The notes beneath the pieces are model-generated. The model was not told the origin of the DNA and did not search any database. It worked only from the letters and a program-made list of their open reading frames with translations. A stretch of DNA of 64,000 nucleotides from RGIG1902 sp034926865 (GTDB lineage: Bacteria; Bacillota; Clostridia; Oscillospirales; Butyricicoccaceae): NCBI GenBank assembly GCA_034926865.1, contig JAYFQP010000006.1:1-64000 (forward strand). Direction: 5' to 3'. Position numbers and translations under genes: made by a program. Of this stretch, positions 43,677-52,797 are shown one piece after another (within the stretch, counting starts at the first letter, position 1; each line of letters begins with the position of its first letter).

Positions 43677-45746
43677 ATGCCAAGGCAATATCCTTTGGAT
43701 TTGACAAGAAATATTGGTATCATGGCTCATATAGATGCCGGTAAAACAACAACGACGGAGAGAATCCTGTTTTATACCGGAGTAAACCACAAAATCGGCG
43801 AAACCCACGACGGCACAGCGACCATGGACTTTATGGAGCAAGAGCAGGAGAGGGGCATAACCATCACATCCGCAGCGACAACCTGCGTATGGAAAGGTAA
43901 CAGGATAAATATCATCGATACTCCGGGACATGTTGACTTTACCGTTGAAGTTGAGCGTTCACTTAGAGTCCTCGACGGTTCGGTTACGGTTTTGTGTGCG
44001 AAGGGCGGTGTCGAGCCGCAGTCTGAGACCGTTTGGCATCAGGCTGACAGGTACGGCGTACCGAGAATGGCCTATGTAAATAAGATGGACATTATGGGCG
44101 CCGACTTCTACAGGGTCGTCGATATGATGAAGGACAGGCTGAAATGTAATGCCGTCCCAATCCAGCTCCCCATAGGATCGGAGGATACCTTTGAGGGTAT
44201 TGTCGATCTTGTCGAGATGAAAGCATATGTCTACAATGATAACGAAGGTAAGGATATCACAGTAGAAGAAATACCAGATGATCTCAAGGAAAAGGCGGAT
44301 GATTACCGCGCAAATATGCTTGAGGCGATTTCAGAGTTTGACGATGAAATAATGATGAAGTATCTCGAGGGTGAAGAAATTCCCCAAGAGGATATCAAAA
44401 GGGCCATAAGGGCTGCGACTTTGGCTGTAAAAGTAATTCCCGTAACATGCGGAACCTCTTACAGAAACAAAGGTGTTCAGAAGCTTCTGGATGCCATAGT
44501 TGATTATATGCCCTCGCCCCTTGACAAAAAAGCTATCGATGGTATTAATCCAGATACGGGAGAAGAGGATTTTCGTCATCCTTCCGATGCGGAGCCTTTC
44601 TCTGCCCTTGCATTTAAGATCATGACCGACCCCTATGTTGGTAAGCTGTGCTTTTTCAGGGTGTATTCCGGCACGATTGCCACAGGCTCCAGCGTTCTCA
44701 ATTCCTCAAAGGGCAAGAGAGAGCGCATGGGACGCATTCTGCTTATGCATGCAAACCACAGAGAGGACCTCGATATGGCCTATTCAGGCGATATCGCAGC
44801 AGCTGTAGGCTTGAAGGATACGACGACAGGTGATACGCTTTGCACTGAAAAAGAGCCTATTATCCTCGAGTCAATGGAGTTCCCTGATCCTGTTATAAGG
44901 GTAGCTATCGAACCCAAGACAAAGGCCGGACAGGAGAAAATGGGCTTAGCTTTAGCAAAGCTTGCTGAAGAAGATCCAACCTTTAAGACCTATACTGATG
45001 AGGAAACAGGACAGACGATTATCGCCGGAATGGGCGAGCTCCATCTTGAGATAATCGTTGACAGACTCCTTAGGGAGTTTAAGGTCGAGGCAAATGTCGG
45101 CACCCCGCAGGTCGCCTATAAGGAGACCGTCAGGAGAAGCGCCGATGTTGACCAGAAATATGCCCGCCAGTCAGGCGGTAAGGGCCAGTACGGCCATGTT
45201 AAGATCATTCTTGAACCCAATGAGTCTGGTAAGGGATATGAGTTCATCAACAAGGTCGTGGGCGGCTCCATCCCCAAAGAGTATATCCCGGCTATCGATC
45301 AGGGTATCCAGGGAGCGATGCAGGCTGGTGTTTTGGCCGGTTACCCCGTTGTCGATTGCAAGGTAACGCTTTACGATGGATCTTATCATGAGGTTGACTC
45401 CTCTGAAATGGCCTTCAAGATCGCAGGCTCTATGGCCTTTAAAGAGGCCATGAAGAAGGCTGATCCGGTTTTGATGGAGCCCATTATGAAGGTTTCGGTA
45501 ATCGTGCCGGAGGATTATATGGGTGATGTTATAGGAGACCTCAGTTCACGCCGCGGACAGATCCAGGGAATGGAAGCCAGAGGCGGAGCTCAGCAGATCA
45601 ACGCTTTTGTACCTCTCTCCGAGATGTTTGGCTATGCAACCGATATGCGTTCGCGCACACAGGGCAGAGGCCAGTACACAATGGAGCCCAGCCACTATAC
45701 AGAGGTGCCTAAGAGCATTCAGGAAAAACTCGTCGAACGGCGCTAA
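43677..45746 (+). CDS. fusA: Elongation factor G
   Basis: 689 aa. G1 loop A-H-I-D-A-G-K-T-T-T-T, G2 R-G-I-T-I, G3 D-T-P-G-H-V-D and G4 N-K-M-D are intact, followed by domains II-V (Q-S-G-G-K-G-Q-Y-G-H-V in domain IV). It catalyses translocation on the ribosome. AAAGGAG precedes ATG 43677. It is part of the str operon. Confidence 0.98.
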   Translation: MPRQYPLDLTRNIGIMAHIDAGKTTTTERILFYTGVNHKIGETHDGTATMDFMEQEQERGITITSAATTCVWKGNRINIIDTPGHVDFTVEVERSLRVLDGSVTVLCAKGGVEPQSETVWHQADRYGVPRMAYVNKMDIMGADFYRVVDMMKDRLKCNAVPIQLPIGSEDTFEGIVDLVEMKAYVYNDNEGKDITVEEIPDDLKEKADDYRANMLEAISEFDDEIMMKYLEGEEIPQEDIKRAIRAATLAVKVIPVTCGTSYRNKGVQKLLDAIVDYMPSPLDKKAIDGINPDTGEEDFRHPSDAEPFSALAFKIMTDPYVGKLCFFRVYSGTIATGSSVLNSSKGKRERMGRILLMHANHREDLDMAYSGDIAAAVGLKDTTTGDTLCTEKEPIILESMEFPDPVIRVAIEPKTKAGQEKMGLALAKLAEEDPTFKTYTDEETGQTIIAGMGELHLEIIVDRLLREFKVEANVGTPQVAYKETVRRSADVDQKYARQSGGKGQYGHVKIILEPNESGKGYEFINKVVGGSIPKEYIPAIDQGIQGAMQAGVLAGYPVVDCKVTLYDGSYHEVDSSEMAFKIAGSMAFKEAMKKADPVLMEPIMKVSVIVPEDYMGDVIGDLSSRRGQIQGMEARGGAQQINAFVPLSEMFGYATDMRSRTQGRGQYTMEPSHYTEVPKSIQEKLVERR

Positions 45747-45772
45747 AATAGCGGGTCTCGGCGAAATAATGG

Positions 45773-45801
45773 TTGCTTTTTTTATGGCAATCATATAAAA
45801 T
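45773..45801 (+). promoter_or_regulatory. Possible promoter of tuf
   Basis: TTGCTT (45773-45778), 17-bp spacer, TAAAAT (45796-45801), in the 116-base gap between fusA and tuf. Confidence 0.5.
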
Positions 45802-45862
45802 ATGAAATGGTTATTCGTTTCAGACAAAATTTGATAATTTGTTATCATAAGGAGGAAGAATA

Positions 45863-47068
45863 ATGGCTAAGGCTAAATTTGAAAGAACCAAACCCCATGT
45901 TAACATTGGCACAATAGGTCACGTTGATCATGGTAAGACGTCCCTGACAGCTGCCATCACGAAGGTTCTTGCTTTTTCCGGCAAGGCTAAGTATGAAGCA
46001 TATGACATGATTGATAAGGCTCCAGAAGAGAGAGAGCGTGGTATCACAATCAATACAGCTCACGTTGAGTATGAGACAGATAAGCGTCACTACGCTCACG
46101 TTGACTGCCCGGGTCACGCCGACTATATCAAAAACATGATCACCGGCGCTGCTCAGATGGATGGCGCTATCCTCGTTATCGCTGCCTCCGACGGTCCTAT
46201 GGCTCAGACAAGAGAGCACATTCTTCTGGCCCGTCAGGTTGGCGTTCCTGCTGTCGTTGTATTCCTGAACAAGTGTGATCAGGTTGACGATGAAGAGCTT
46301 CTTGAGCTGGTTGAGATGGAAGTACGTGAGCTTCTTTCCACATATGACTTCCCCGGCGATGAAGTTCCTATTATCAGGGGTTCGGCTCTTAAGGCCCTTG
46401 AGTGCACATCCACAGATCCCAGCGATCCTGCATATGCTTGCATAGTCGAGCTTATGGACGCTGTAGATTCTTATATCCCCACCCCTGAGAGAAAGGCTGA
46501 CCTGCCCTTCCTTATGCCTGTTGAGGACGTATTCACCATCACAGGCCGCGGCACAGTTGCTACAGGCCGTGTTGAAAGAGGAAAGCTGAACCTTAACTCT
46601 GAGGTCGAGATTGTTGGCCTTATGGAGGCTCCCAGAAAGACAGTCGTTACAGGTATAGAGATGTTCCGCAAGCTGCTCGATTACGCAGAAGCCGGAGATA
46701 ACATCGGATGCCTGCTCCGCGGCATCAACAAGACCGACGTCGAAAGAGGTCAGGTTCTTGCTAAGCCCGGTTCTATCCATCCTCACACAAAGTTTGTTGG
46801 CCAGGTTTACGTTCTTACTAAGGACGAAGGCGGCCGTCATACACCTTTCTTCAACAACTATCGTCCCCAGTTCTATTTCAGGACGACAGACGTTACTGGC
46901 GTTATCACACTTCCTGATGGCGTTGAGATGTGCATGCCTGGCGACAACGTCGATATGAAGGTCGAGCTTATCACTCCGATCGCTATCGAAAAGGGCCTCC
47001 GTTTTGCTATCCGTGAAGGCGGCAGAACAGTTGGTTCAGGCGTTGTTATCGAAGTAGTACAGCAGTAA
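45863..47068 (+). CDS. tuf: Elongation factor Tu
   Basis: 401 aa. G1 G-H-V-D-H-G-K-T-S, G2 R-G-I-T-I-N-T-A, G3 D-C-P-G-H-A and G4 N-K-C-D are present, then domains II and III with the G-R-G-T-V-A-T-G-R-V-E-R-G strand. AAGGAGG precedes ATG. A terminator follows, so it closes the str-type cluster. Confidence 0.98.
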   Translation: MAKAKFERTKPHVNIGTIGHVDHGKTSLTAAITKVLAFSGKAKYEAYDMIDKAPEERERGITINTAHVEYETDKRHYAHVDCPGHADYIKNMITGAAQMDGAILVIAASDGPMAQTREHILLARQVGVPAVVVFLNKCDQVDDEELLELVEMEVRELLSTYDFPGDEVPIIRGSALKALECTSTDPSDPAYACIVELMDAVDSYIPTPERKADLPFLMPVEDVFTITGRGTVATGRVERGKLNLNSEVEIVGLMEAPRKTVVTGIEMFRKLLDYAEAGDNIGCLLRGINKTDVERGQVLAKPGSIHPHTKFVGQVYVLTKDEGGRHTPFFNNYRPQFYFRTTDVTGVITLPDGVEMCMPGDNVDMKVELITPIAIEKGLRFAIREGGRTVGSGVVIEVVQQ

Positions 47069-47082
47069 TTTAATTTTTTTAA

Positions 47083-47112
47083 AAGAGCGGGCTTAGGCCC
47101 GTTCTTTTTTTT
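47083..47112 (+). terminator. Terminator of tuf
   Basis: A 10-bp stem with one G-U pair (47083-47092 with 47097-47106), loop ttag, then a run of T. Confidence 0.92.
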
Positions 47113-47279
47113 ATATAAAAATGAGGAATCTGAAACGAATGTACAAGGTAGGCTTTGTGTATTTTTCTGGAAAAACAGGAAGCCGTATGATATAATTATA
47201 CATAACCATTTTAATTCCAGATAAGTATAGCAGCATCTGGTTGATAATTGATAATTTATAATATAAGGGAGTGGGAAAA

Positions 47280-48449
47280 GTGATAGCTTTAAAAAACTGC
47301 AAAGCCATAACGATTAGCGATGGTATACTTGATAATGCCGTTATTCTTATCGAGGGAGGGGTTATCAAGGCAGTGGAGGTAAAAGCCGAAATACCTTCCG
47401 ATGCCGAGATACTTGACCTTGAGGGAATGTGGGTAACTCCCGGCTTTATAGATGTACATACTCACCTTTCTGCCATGGGCGAGCCGAGGGCAAGAGGCGG
47501 CGGAGACGACGGCAATGAGGTCACTGGGCCTGTTACGGCTCAGGTAAGGATTATTGACGCGCTTAATCCCTTTGGAATAGGAATAGCCGCCGCAAGAATG
47601 GGCGGATTCACAACATGCTATACCGGCCCAGGCTCGGCAAATGTAATAGGCGGAACGGGAATAGCCCTAAAGCTGAAGGATGGAAAATGTATTGAAGATA
47701 TTATTATTCCGGGAACAGAGCAGATGAAGATGGCTCTTGGCGAAAACCCCAAGGGCGCTTATGGTTCTCAGAAAAAGATGCCAATGACAAGGATGGGAAC
47801 AGGGGCTGTTCTCAGAGAGGCTTTATTCAATGCAAGAGAATATGCCCAGCAGCTTGCCGAGGCGGAGAAGACCCCAGAAAAGCCGTTTAAACGCGATTTT
47901 AAGCTTGAGCCTCTTGTTCCAGTGGTCAGAGGCGAGATGAAGGCCAGAATACACTGCCACAGGGCCGATGATATTTTAACTGCCATAAGGATATCTGAAG
48001 AGTTCGGGCTTGATTATACTATTGAGCATACTACGGAGGGCTTTAAAATTGCCGATATACTTGCACAAAAGAAGGTGCCGTGTGTCGTAGGGCCAATGCT
48101 GATGATACCAGGCAAAATGGAAGTATGGGAATGTACAATAGAAAATCCCGGTATACTTGAAAAGGCGGGCTGTGAAATATCAATCACTGCCGATGCCGAG
48201 ACGGCCACTCGCTGGCTGCCACATGAAGTGGGAACTGCCATTGCATATGGCCTTTCTGAGGAAATGGCCTTTAGGTCTCTGACGGTAAATCCAGCGAGGA
48301 TACTGGGAATTGAAAACAGAGTAGGGTCACTTGAGCCGGGAAAAGACGCTGATCTTGCCATATTTGACGGCCATCCGTTCAGCAACATGACACGCTGTAA
48401 AGCTACGATGATAGAGGGAGTTTTCTGTTTTAACGAGCTTGGAAAATAG
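47280..48449 (+). CDS. Amidohydrolase (imidazolonepropionase-like)
   Basis: About 389 aa. The metal-binding H-T-H in G-F-I-D-V-H-T-H-L-S (about residues 57-66) and a later H-C-H-R plus D-A-E-T region fit the amidohydrolase/HutI-type TIM barrel. A C-terminal P-G-K-D-A-D-L-A-I-F-D-G-H-P segment is common to imidazolonepropionase-like members. It hydrolyses an amide or cyclic amide of unknown identity. AAGGGAG gives the best spacing to GTG 47280. It is followed by the DUF362 gene, 86 bases on. Confidence 0.87.
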   Translation: MIALKNCKAITISDGILDNAVILIEGGVIKAVEVKAEIPSDAEILDLEGMWVTPGFIDVHTHLSAMGEPRARGGGDDGNEVTGPVTAQVRIIDALNPFGIGIAAARMGGFTTCYTGPGSANVIGGTGIALKLKDGKCIEDIIIPGTEQMKMALGENPKGAYGSQKKMPMTRMGTGAVLREALFNAREYAQQLAEAEKTPEKPFKRDFKLEPLVPVVRGEMKARIHCHRADDILTAIRISEEFGLDYTIEHTTEGFKIADILAQKKVPCVVGPMLMIPGKMEVWECTIENPGILEKAGCEISITADAETATRWLPHEVGTAIAYGLSEEMAFRSLTVNPARILGIENRVGSLEPGKDADLAIFDGHPFSNMTRCKATMIEGVFCFNELGK

Positions 48450-48535
48450 AAAAGATTTACTGTGTGTGGCACTACCGGTAAAACCTATACGCAGATGAAT
48501 GTGGACGATTATGAGACGGAAACAGGAGGATAAAG

Positions 48536-49663
48536 ATGGAGAAGGCGCAAGTATATTATTGTGATATGAGGGCGCTGCCCGGAACAAATCTGCTGATAAA
48601 GCTCAAAAGCCTTATCCGGTCGGCCGGTATAGGCAAAATTGATATGAATAAAAAGATGGTAGCCATAAAGATACATTTCGGCGAGCCTGGGAATATTTCG
48701 TATCTGAGGCCTAATTATGCCAAGGCTGTAGCAGATGTTATCAAGGAACTTGGCGGAAACCCTTTTTTGACCGACTGCAACACGCTCTATGTCGGAAGAA
48801 GAAAAAACGCTCTTGAGCATCTTGAAACAGCCTATGAAAATGGGTTTTCACCTTTTTCAACGGGATGTCATGTTATAATAGGCGATGGGCTTAAAGGGAC
48901 AGACGATATAGAGATTCCTGTAAGCGGAGGAGAGCTTGTCAAGACGGCTAAGATAGGCAGGGCCATAATGGATGCCGACGTATTTATCAGCCTTTCACAT
49001 TTCAAAGGTCATGAGTCCACGGGGTTCGGCGGGTGCCTCAAAAATATAGGCATGGGCTGCGGGAGCAGGGCCGGGAAAATGGAGCAGCACAGCTCAGGAA
49101 AGCCGACTGTTGACCAGGACAAATGCGTTGGCTGCCGCGCCTGCTTAAAAAATTGTGCTCACGGAGCTATAAGCTTTGGAAGCTCTAGCAAAGCTTTTAT
49201 AGATCACGAAAAGTGTGTCGGGTGCGGAAGATGTCTTGGAGCCTGTAATTTTGATGCTATACATAATGAAAACTGGTCGGCTAACGATGACCTTAACAAG
49301 AAGATAGCTGAATACTCCAAGGCGGTAGTTGAGGGGCGTCCTTGCTTTCATATAAGCCTTGTTATCGATGTATCGCCTTATTGTGACTGCCATTCTGAAA
49401 ATGATGCACCTATAATTCCCGATGTAGGTATGTTTGCAAGCTTTGACCCGGTGGCCCTTGATCAAGCCTGCGCTGATGCCTGCAATAAAATGCCTGTTAT
49501 GCCTGGATCTCTTCTCGATGACGAGATGCATATGGAGCATTTTCACGATCATCATGATCATTTTACCAATACGACTCCAGAGACGAATTGGAAGGTATGT
49601 CTTGAGCATGCCGAGAAGCTGGGCATCGGCACAAGAGAATATGAGCTTATAAAGGTAAAGTAA
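48536..49663 (+). CDS. DUF362 protein with two 4Fe-4S ferredoxin motifs
   Basis: 375 aa. Residues 1-185 match the DUF362 domain (K-I-H-F-G-E-P-G-N, H-F-K-G-H near 160-165, and L-K-N-I-G-M-G-C near 175). Two clostridial ferredoxin motifs follow, C-V-G-C-R-A-C-L-K-N-C and C-V-G-C-G-R-C-L-G-A-C. Near the C-terminus is a His-rich loop (M-E-H-F-H-D-H-H-D-H-F), possibly metal-binding. Function unknown, likely electron transfer. AGGAGG precedes ATG 48536. Confidence 0.9.
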   Translation: MEKAQVYYCDMRALPGTNLLIKLKSLIRSAGIGKIDMNKKMVAIKIHFGEPGNISYLRPNYAKAVADVIKELGGNPFLTDCNTLYVGRRKNALEHLETAYENGFSPFSTGCHVIIGDGLKGTDDIEIPVSGGELVKTAKIGRAIMDADVFISLSHFKGHESTGFGGCLKNIGMGCGSRAGKMEQHSSGKPTVDQDKCVGCRACLKNCAHGAISFGSSSKAFIDHEKCVGCGRCLGACNFDAIHNENWSANDDLNKKIAEYSKAVVEGRPCFHISLVIDVSPYCDCHSENDAPIIPDVGMFASFDPVALDQACADACNKMPVMPGSLLDDEMHMEHFHDHHDHFTNTTPETNWKVCLEHAEKLGIGTREYELIKVK

Positions 49664-49688
49664 GGCTTTTTTGAAAGATTATTTATGA

Positions 49689-49721
49689 GAGCAGGCGTAC
49701 CGTAATACGGTACGCCTGCTC
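49689..49721. terminator. Bidirectional terminator between DUF362 and the convergent acetamidase gene
   Basis: A perfect 15-bp stem (49689-49703 with 49707-49721), loop of three bases. Confidence 0.85.
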
Positions 49722-49746
49722 AATATAATTTAAGTGTGTTTGGCAG

Positions 49747-50640
49747 CTATTCTTTAAAATCGAGCAGAATAAGATCTTTTGGAAAATCCATTATACAGCC
49801 TTTGGCTGGGTTAACTACCTGTGATATCCGCAGGTTGCCCTTGAGTGAAAGGAGCATTCCTGCCTTTGCGCTGCCAAGGCTACTGTGTGAGGTCAGAAAT
49901 TCATGCATTTTGCGCGCGGCCGCAATGCTGCATACATCAAGTGATGGGTTGGCGGCTGTGGTAAGGTAGTGAGTGGGGGTGATGATAAAGGGCATAGGGA
50001 TGTCGTCTCTTTTTTTCAGGACAGTTGTTTTGACGGTCACGCTGCCCTGCATTTCCAATGCGCAGATGACAGTTTCGCCGTCGCCCTGAATGCCGTGAAG
50101 GTCACCCATAGAGAGCAGAGCGCCGGGAACATTTACCGGCAAATATATCGTGCATCCCTCTCCAAGATCTTTTATGTCAAGGTTGCCGCCGTGTTCTCCA
50201 GGCGTCTGTGTAGAAACGGGATCACCCGAAGGGGCTGTCCCGATTACACCTATCATGGGCTTTAATGGTAAACAAAGCCCATCAAAATCTACTTTACCAT
50301 CATTTATTTCGAATACTCGGCAGGAAGCTTCGTCAATTTGATATATCCCTTTTTGAGGGCGCGCACACATACATCCTTTTACATCAGGTGTTATAGAAAG
50401 AATCTCCATCTTCAGCACATCTCCGGGCTCTGCTTCTCTGATATAAAGTGGGCCCGAGGCAGGATTATTTCGGCTCATATCCATATCACAGAAATCCATG
50501 TTGTCGCGCTTAAGCTCGCCGTCGTAGCAGTCACGGCATAGAAAAGTGGCCTTGTCCCCCGATGATGCAAAGGCTGAAGGTTTTATGTCTTTATCAAAGA
50601 AAAGGTGGAATTGACCTTTTTCAACAGTAATGCAGCACAT
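49747..50640 (-). CDS. Acetamidase/formamidase family protein
   Basis: 297 aa. P-G-E-H-G-G-N-L-D (about residues 151-159), L-P-V-N-V-P-G-A-L-L-S-M-G-D-L-H-G-I-Q-G-D-G-E and S-R-N-N-P-A-S-G-P are the core motifs of FmdA/AmdA. It would hydrolyse formamide, acetamide or a related small amide to a carboxylate and ammonia. Its start lies 30 bases after the DUF6512 gene, so the two are probably one operon. Confidence 0.92.
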   Translation of the reverse strand: MCCITVEKGQFHLFFDKDIKPSAFASSGDKATFLCRDCYDGELKRDNMDFCDMDMSRNNPASGPLYIREAEPGDVLKMEILSITPDVKGCMCARPQKGIYQIDEASCRVFEINDGKVDFDGLCLPLKPMIGVIGTAPSGDPVSTQTPGEHGGNLDIKDLGEGCTIYLPVNVPGALLSMGDLHGIQGDGETVICALEMQGSVTVKTTVLKKRDDIPMPFIITPTHYLTTAANPSLDVCSIAAARKMHEFLTSHSSLGSAKAGMLLSLKGNLRISQVVNPAKGCIMDFPKDLILLDFKE

Positions 50641-50670
50641 GTCTTTTACCCCGTTTTTATTTTTATTGTA

Positions 50671-51222
50671 CTATTGTTTGTATTTGTTGGCAACAGCTCC
50701 GTATGTGCCGGACGAGGGATCGATGAAAAGATTTATTTTCGGTGGGTCAAAAGTAAAAAGTACCATGGATGTGCCTATAGCTAAAATCAGGGTGAGCCAT
50801 ACCGCATTTTCACAAATGGTCGGAGCGGGGAAAGCAACTGTGATGATATGGCTTACAGCAAAGCACATAAAGGATGTAAACAAGAACAATAGAATATCAA
50901 TGGCCACAAAGCCTCTGCCGATGATGCCTGTATAGGTGTAATAAAAGATTACAGTCATCAAAAGGGCGATAAAAAGACCGCAGGCTCTGGCTGTCAAAAA
51001 TCCGCTGTAGAACTTGCCAATATAAAGATACTCAGCAATAGAAAAGGCTACGCATGGGAAATAAAGCATCTTCAGATGCTCCCATACGCTCTCGTTTACA
51101 GGACAGAATATGCCGACCAGAGGGGAACCTTTTGACATAGCGTAAAAAAAGTGCATGCATGTGCCGAACACAGCCGTAAATATGAATCCCCAGAGATCCC
51201 ATTTGAAAATAGGACTGTTCAT
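50671..51222 (-). CDS. DUF6512-like integral membrane protein
   Basis: 183 aa with about six hydrophobic segments. The N-terminal H-F-F-Y-A-M-S-K-G-S...F-C-P-V-N-E-S-V-W-E-H-L-K matches the DUF6512 family, whose function is unknown. AAGGAGG precedes ATG 51222. It comes before the acetamidase gene; an exporter or channel role is possible but not shown. Confidence 0.78.
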   Translation of the reverse strand: MNSPIFKWDLWGFIFTAVFGTCMHFFYAMSKGSPLVGIFCPVNESVWEHLKMLYFPCVAFSIAEYLYIGKFYSGFLTARACGLFIALLMTVIFYYTYTGIIGRGFVAIDILLFLFTSFMCFAVSHIITVAFPAPTICENAVWLTLILAIGTSMVLFTFDPPKINLFIDPSSGTYGAVANKYKQ

Positions 51223-51281
51223 AATTTCCTCCTTATATTGTCGTTATTGATAAATATGTGGCTGTTTGAATTTATACAACC

Positions 51282-51310
51282 TTGTTTAGTGACTTTTGAA
51301 GTGGTATAAT
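51282..51310 (+). promoter_or_regulatory. Promoter of the aldo/keto reductase gene
   Basis: TTGTTT (51282-51287), 17-bp spacer, TATAAT (51305-51310). Confidence 0.68.
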
Positions 51311-51344
51311 TTTATAAATTGACTATAAGAAGGGGGATACTGCT

Positions 51345-52370
51345 TTGAAAAAAGTAAGGCTTGGCAAAAGTGGACTTATGGTGACAAAAACCTCGTTCGG
51401 AGCTCTTCCGCTACAAAGAATATCTGTTACGGAGGCCGTGAGGATAATCAAAAAGGCATATGACGGAGGAGTCAATTATTTTGATACTGCCAACGCGTAT
51501 ACTGATAGCGAGAAAAAGCTTGGAGAAGCTTTTGAAGGCATCAGGCAAAATGTGATTATCTCTACAAAGAGCGGCGGAAAAGATAAGAAAACCGTTACCG
51601 AGCATATTGAAAATAGCCTGCGTGCCCTCAAAACCGATTATATAGATCTGTTTCAGTTTCATAATCCCGCTGTGTTGCCTGATATAAATGACCCTGACGG
51701 CCCATTTGCTGCTGCTTTGGAAGCGAAGCAAAAGGGGTATGTACGGCATATCGGCATAACCAATCATCGGTTAGCTATCGCGCATCAGGCGGTTGAAAGC
51801 GGATGGTTTGAAACGCTGCAGTTTCCTTTTTGCTATCTGGCAAGCGATGTTGACCTAAAGCTTTTGGATAAATGTCTTGAAGCTGATATGGGTTTTATTG
51901 CAATGAAAGGCCTTTCCGGCGGCTTGCTTAACAATGCCGAGGCTTGCTTTGCTTTTATGCAGCAGTATGAGCAGGTAGTGCCGATTTGGGGCATACAACA
52001 TGAGTGGGAGCTTGACCAATGGCTTGAGCTTGACAAAAAAGGCGCCTGTATGACAGATGAGATAAAAGCTGTAATTGAGCATGACAGAAAAGAACTCGCG
52101 GGCAATTTTTGCCGGAGCTGCGGCTATTGCCTTCCATGTCCTGCTGGCATAGAGATACCGAATGCCGCGCGCATGGCGCAGCTTCTTAGAAGATCACCGT
52201 ATAAGCCCTATCTGACCGATGAGTGGCGTGACCGCATGCACAAAATAGAAAACTGTATTCACTGCAACTCATGCAAAAGCAGATGTCCTTATGGGCTTGA
52301 TACTCCCAGCCTCCTTCAGCTCATGCTCAAGGATTATGACGAGTTTTATGCGGCCCACAAGGATGATTGA
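51345..52370 (+). CDS. Aldo/keto reductase with C-terminal 4Fe-4S motifs
   Basis: 341 aa. The AKR barrel has F-D-T-A-N-A-Y at about residues 45-51 (catalytic Asp and Tyr), a conserved Lys in S-T-K-S and H at F-Q-F-H. After about residue 245 comes a ferredoxin-like tail with C-R-S-C-G-Y-C-L-P-C-P and C-I-H-C-N-S-C-K-S-R-C-P. These Fe-S AKRs occur in anaerobes; the physiological substrate is unknown. Start is TTG 51345 after AAGGGGG. Confidence 0.9.
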   Translation: MKKVRLGKSGLMVTKTSFGALPLQRISVTEAVRIIKKAYDGGVNYFDTANAYTDSEKKLGEAFEGIRQNVIISTKSGGKDKKTVTEHIENSLRALKTDYIDLFQFHNPAVLPDINDPDGPFAAALEAKQKGYVRHIGITNHRLAIAHQAVESGWFETLQFPFCYLASDVDLKLLDKCLEADMGFIAMKGLSGGLLNNAEACFAFMQQYEQVVPIWGIQHEWELDQWLELDKKGACMTDEIKAVIEHDRKELAGNFCRSCGYCLPCPAGIEIPNAARMAQLLRRSPYKPYLTDEWRDRMHKIENCIHCNSCKSRCPYGLDTPSLLQLMLKDYDEFYAAHKDD

Positions 52371-52398
52371 TGAGGCGTTATAATAATTGATGTACGTT

Positions 52399-52439
52399 AA
52401 AAAGCTCCTGACGCAGTTACTTTGCGGCAGGAGCTTTTT
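52399..52439 (+). terminator. Terminator of the aldo/keto reductase gene
   Basis: A 12-bp outer stem (52399-52410 with 52428-52439) and an inner cgca/tgcg helix, ending in TTTTT. Confidence 0.88.
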
Positions 52440-52677
52440 GATTTTTAGGCAAAGATATAATTCTTAAGTACAGAGGATGTTTTTATAAATATTTGGCACT
52501 TTTGAAAACAAGTGCCAAAAAACCTAAGGTGCTTCTAAGCCGGTTTTTCGTGTAGCATTATTGCTAATTGGCTAATATAGCCGATATAGAAGAAATAATA
52601 AGCATATTCCTTAACACGTAATGCTACAGTAGAGTGAAAGGAAAAGTATTGATAGAAATTTTAATAATTTGTGAAAA
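52440..52677. other. Spacer upstream of hsp20 with an inverted repeat
   Basis: No gene. Ten-base inverted repeats (tgtagcatta 52551-52560, taatgctaca 52619-52628) flank about 58 bases. They could be a regulatory fold or a relic of a small mobile element. Confidence 0.4.
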
Positions 52678-52704
52678 TTAGCACTCTCAGCTTGACAGTG
52701 CTAA
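52678..52704 (+). promoter_or_regulatory. CIRCE-like HrcA operator
   Basis: TTAGCACTC (52678-52686), nine bases, then CAGTGCTAA (52696-52704). This is the CIRCE inverted repeat with a single change from GAGTGCTAA. It overlaps the -35 box of the hsp20 promoter. Confidence 0.9.
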
Positions 52705-52720
52705 TTATGAGCACTATAAT
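52692..52720 (+). promoter_or_regulatory. Promoter of hsp20
   Basis: Consensus TTGACA (52692-52697), 17-bp spacer, TATAAT (52715-52720). The right CIRCE arm lies over the -35 box and spacer start, so HrcA would block polymerase. Confidence 0.9.
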
Positions 52721-52797
52721 ATATACGTACCAAAAAAAGGGCGCAGAAAGCCCCGAGCGGTAACGCAATAAAATCATTATGAATGGAGGAATTCAAT

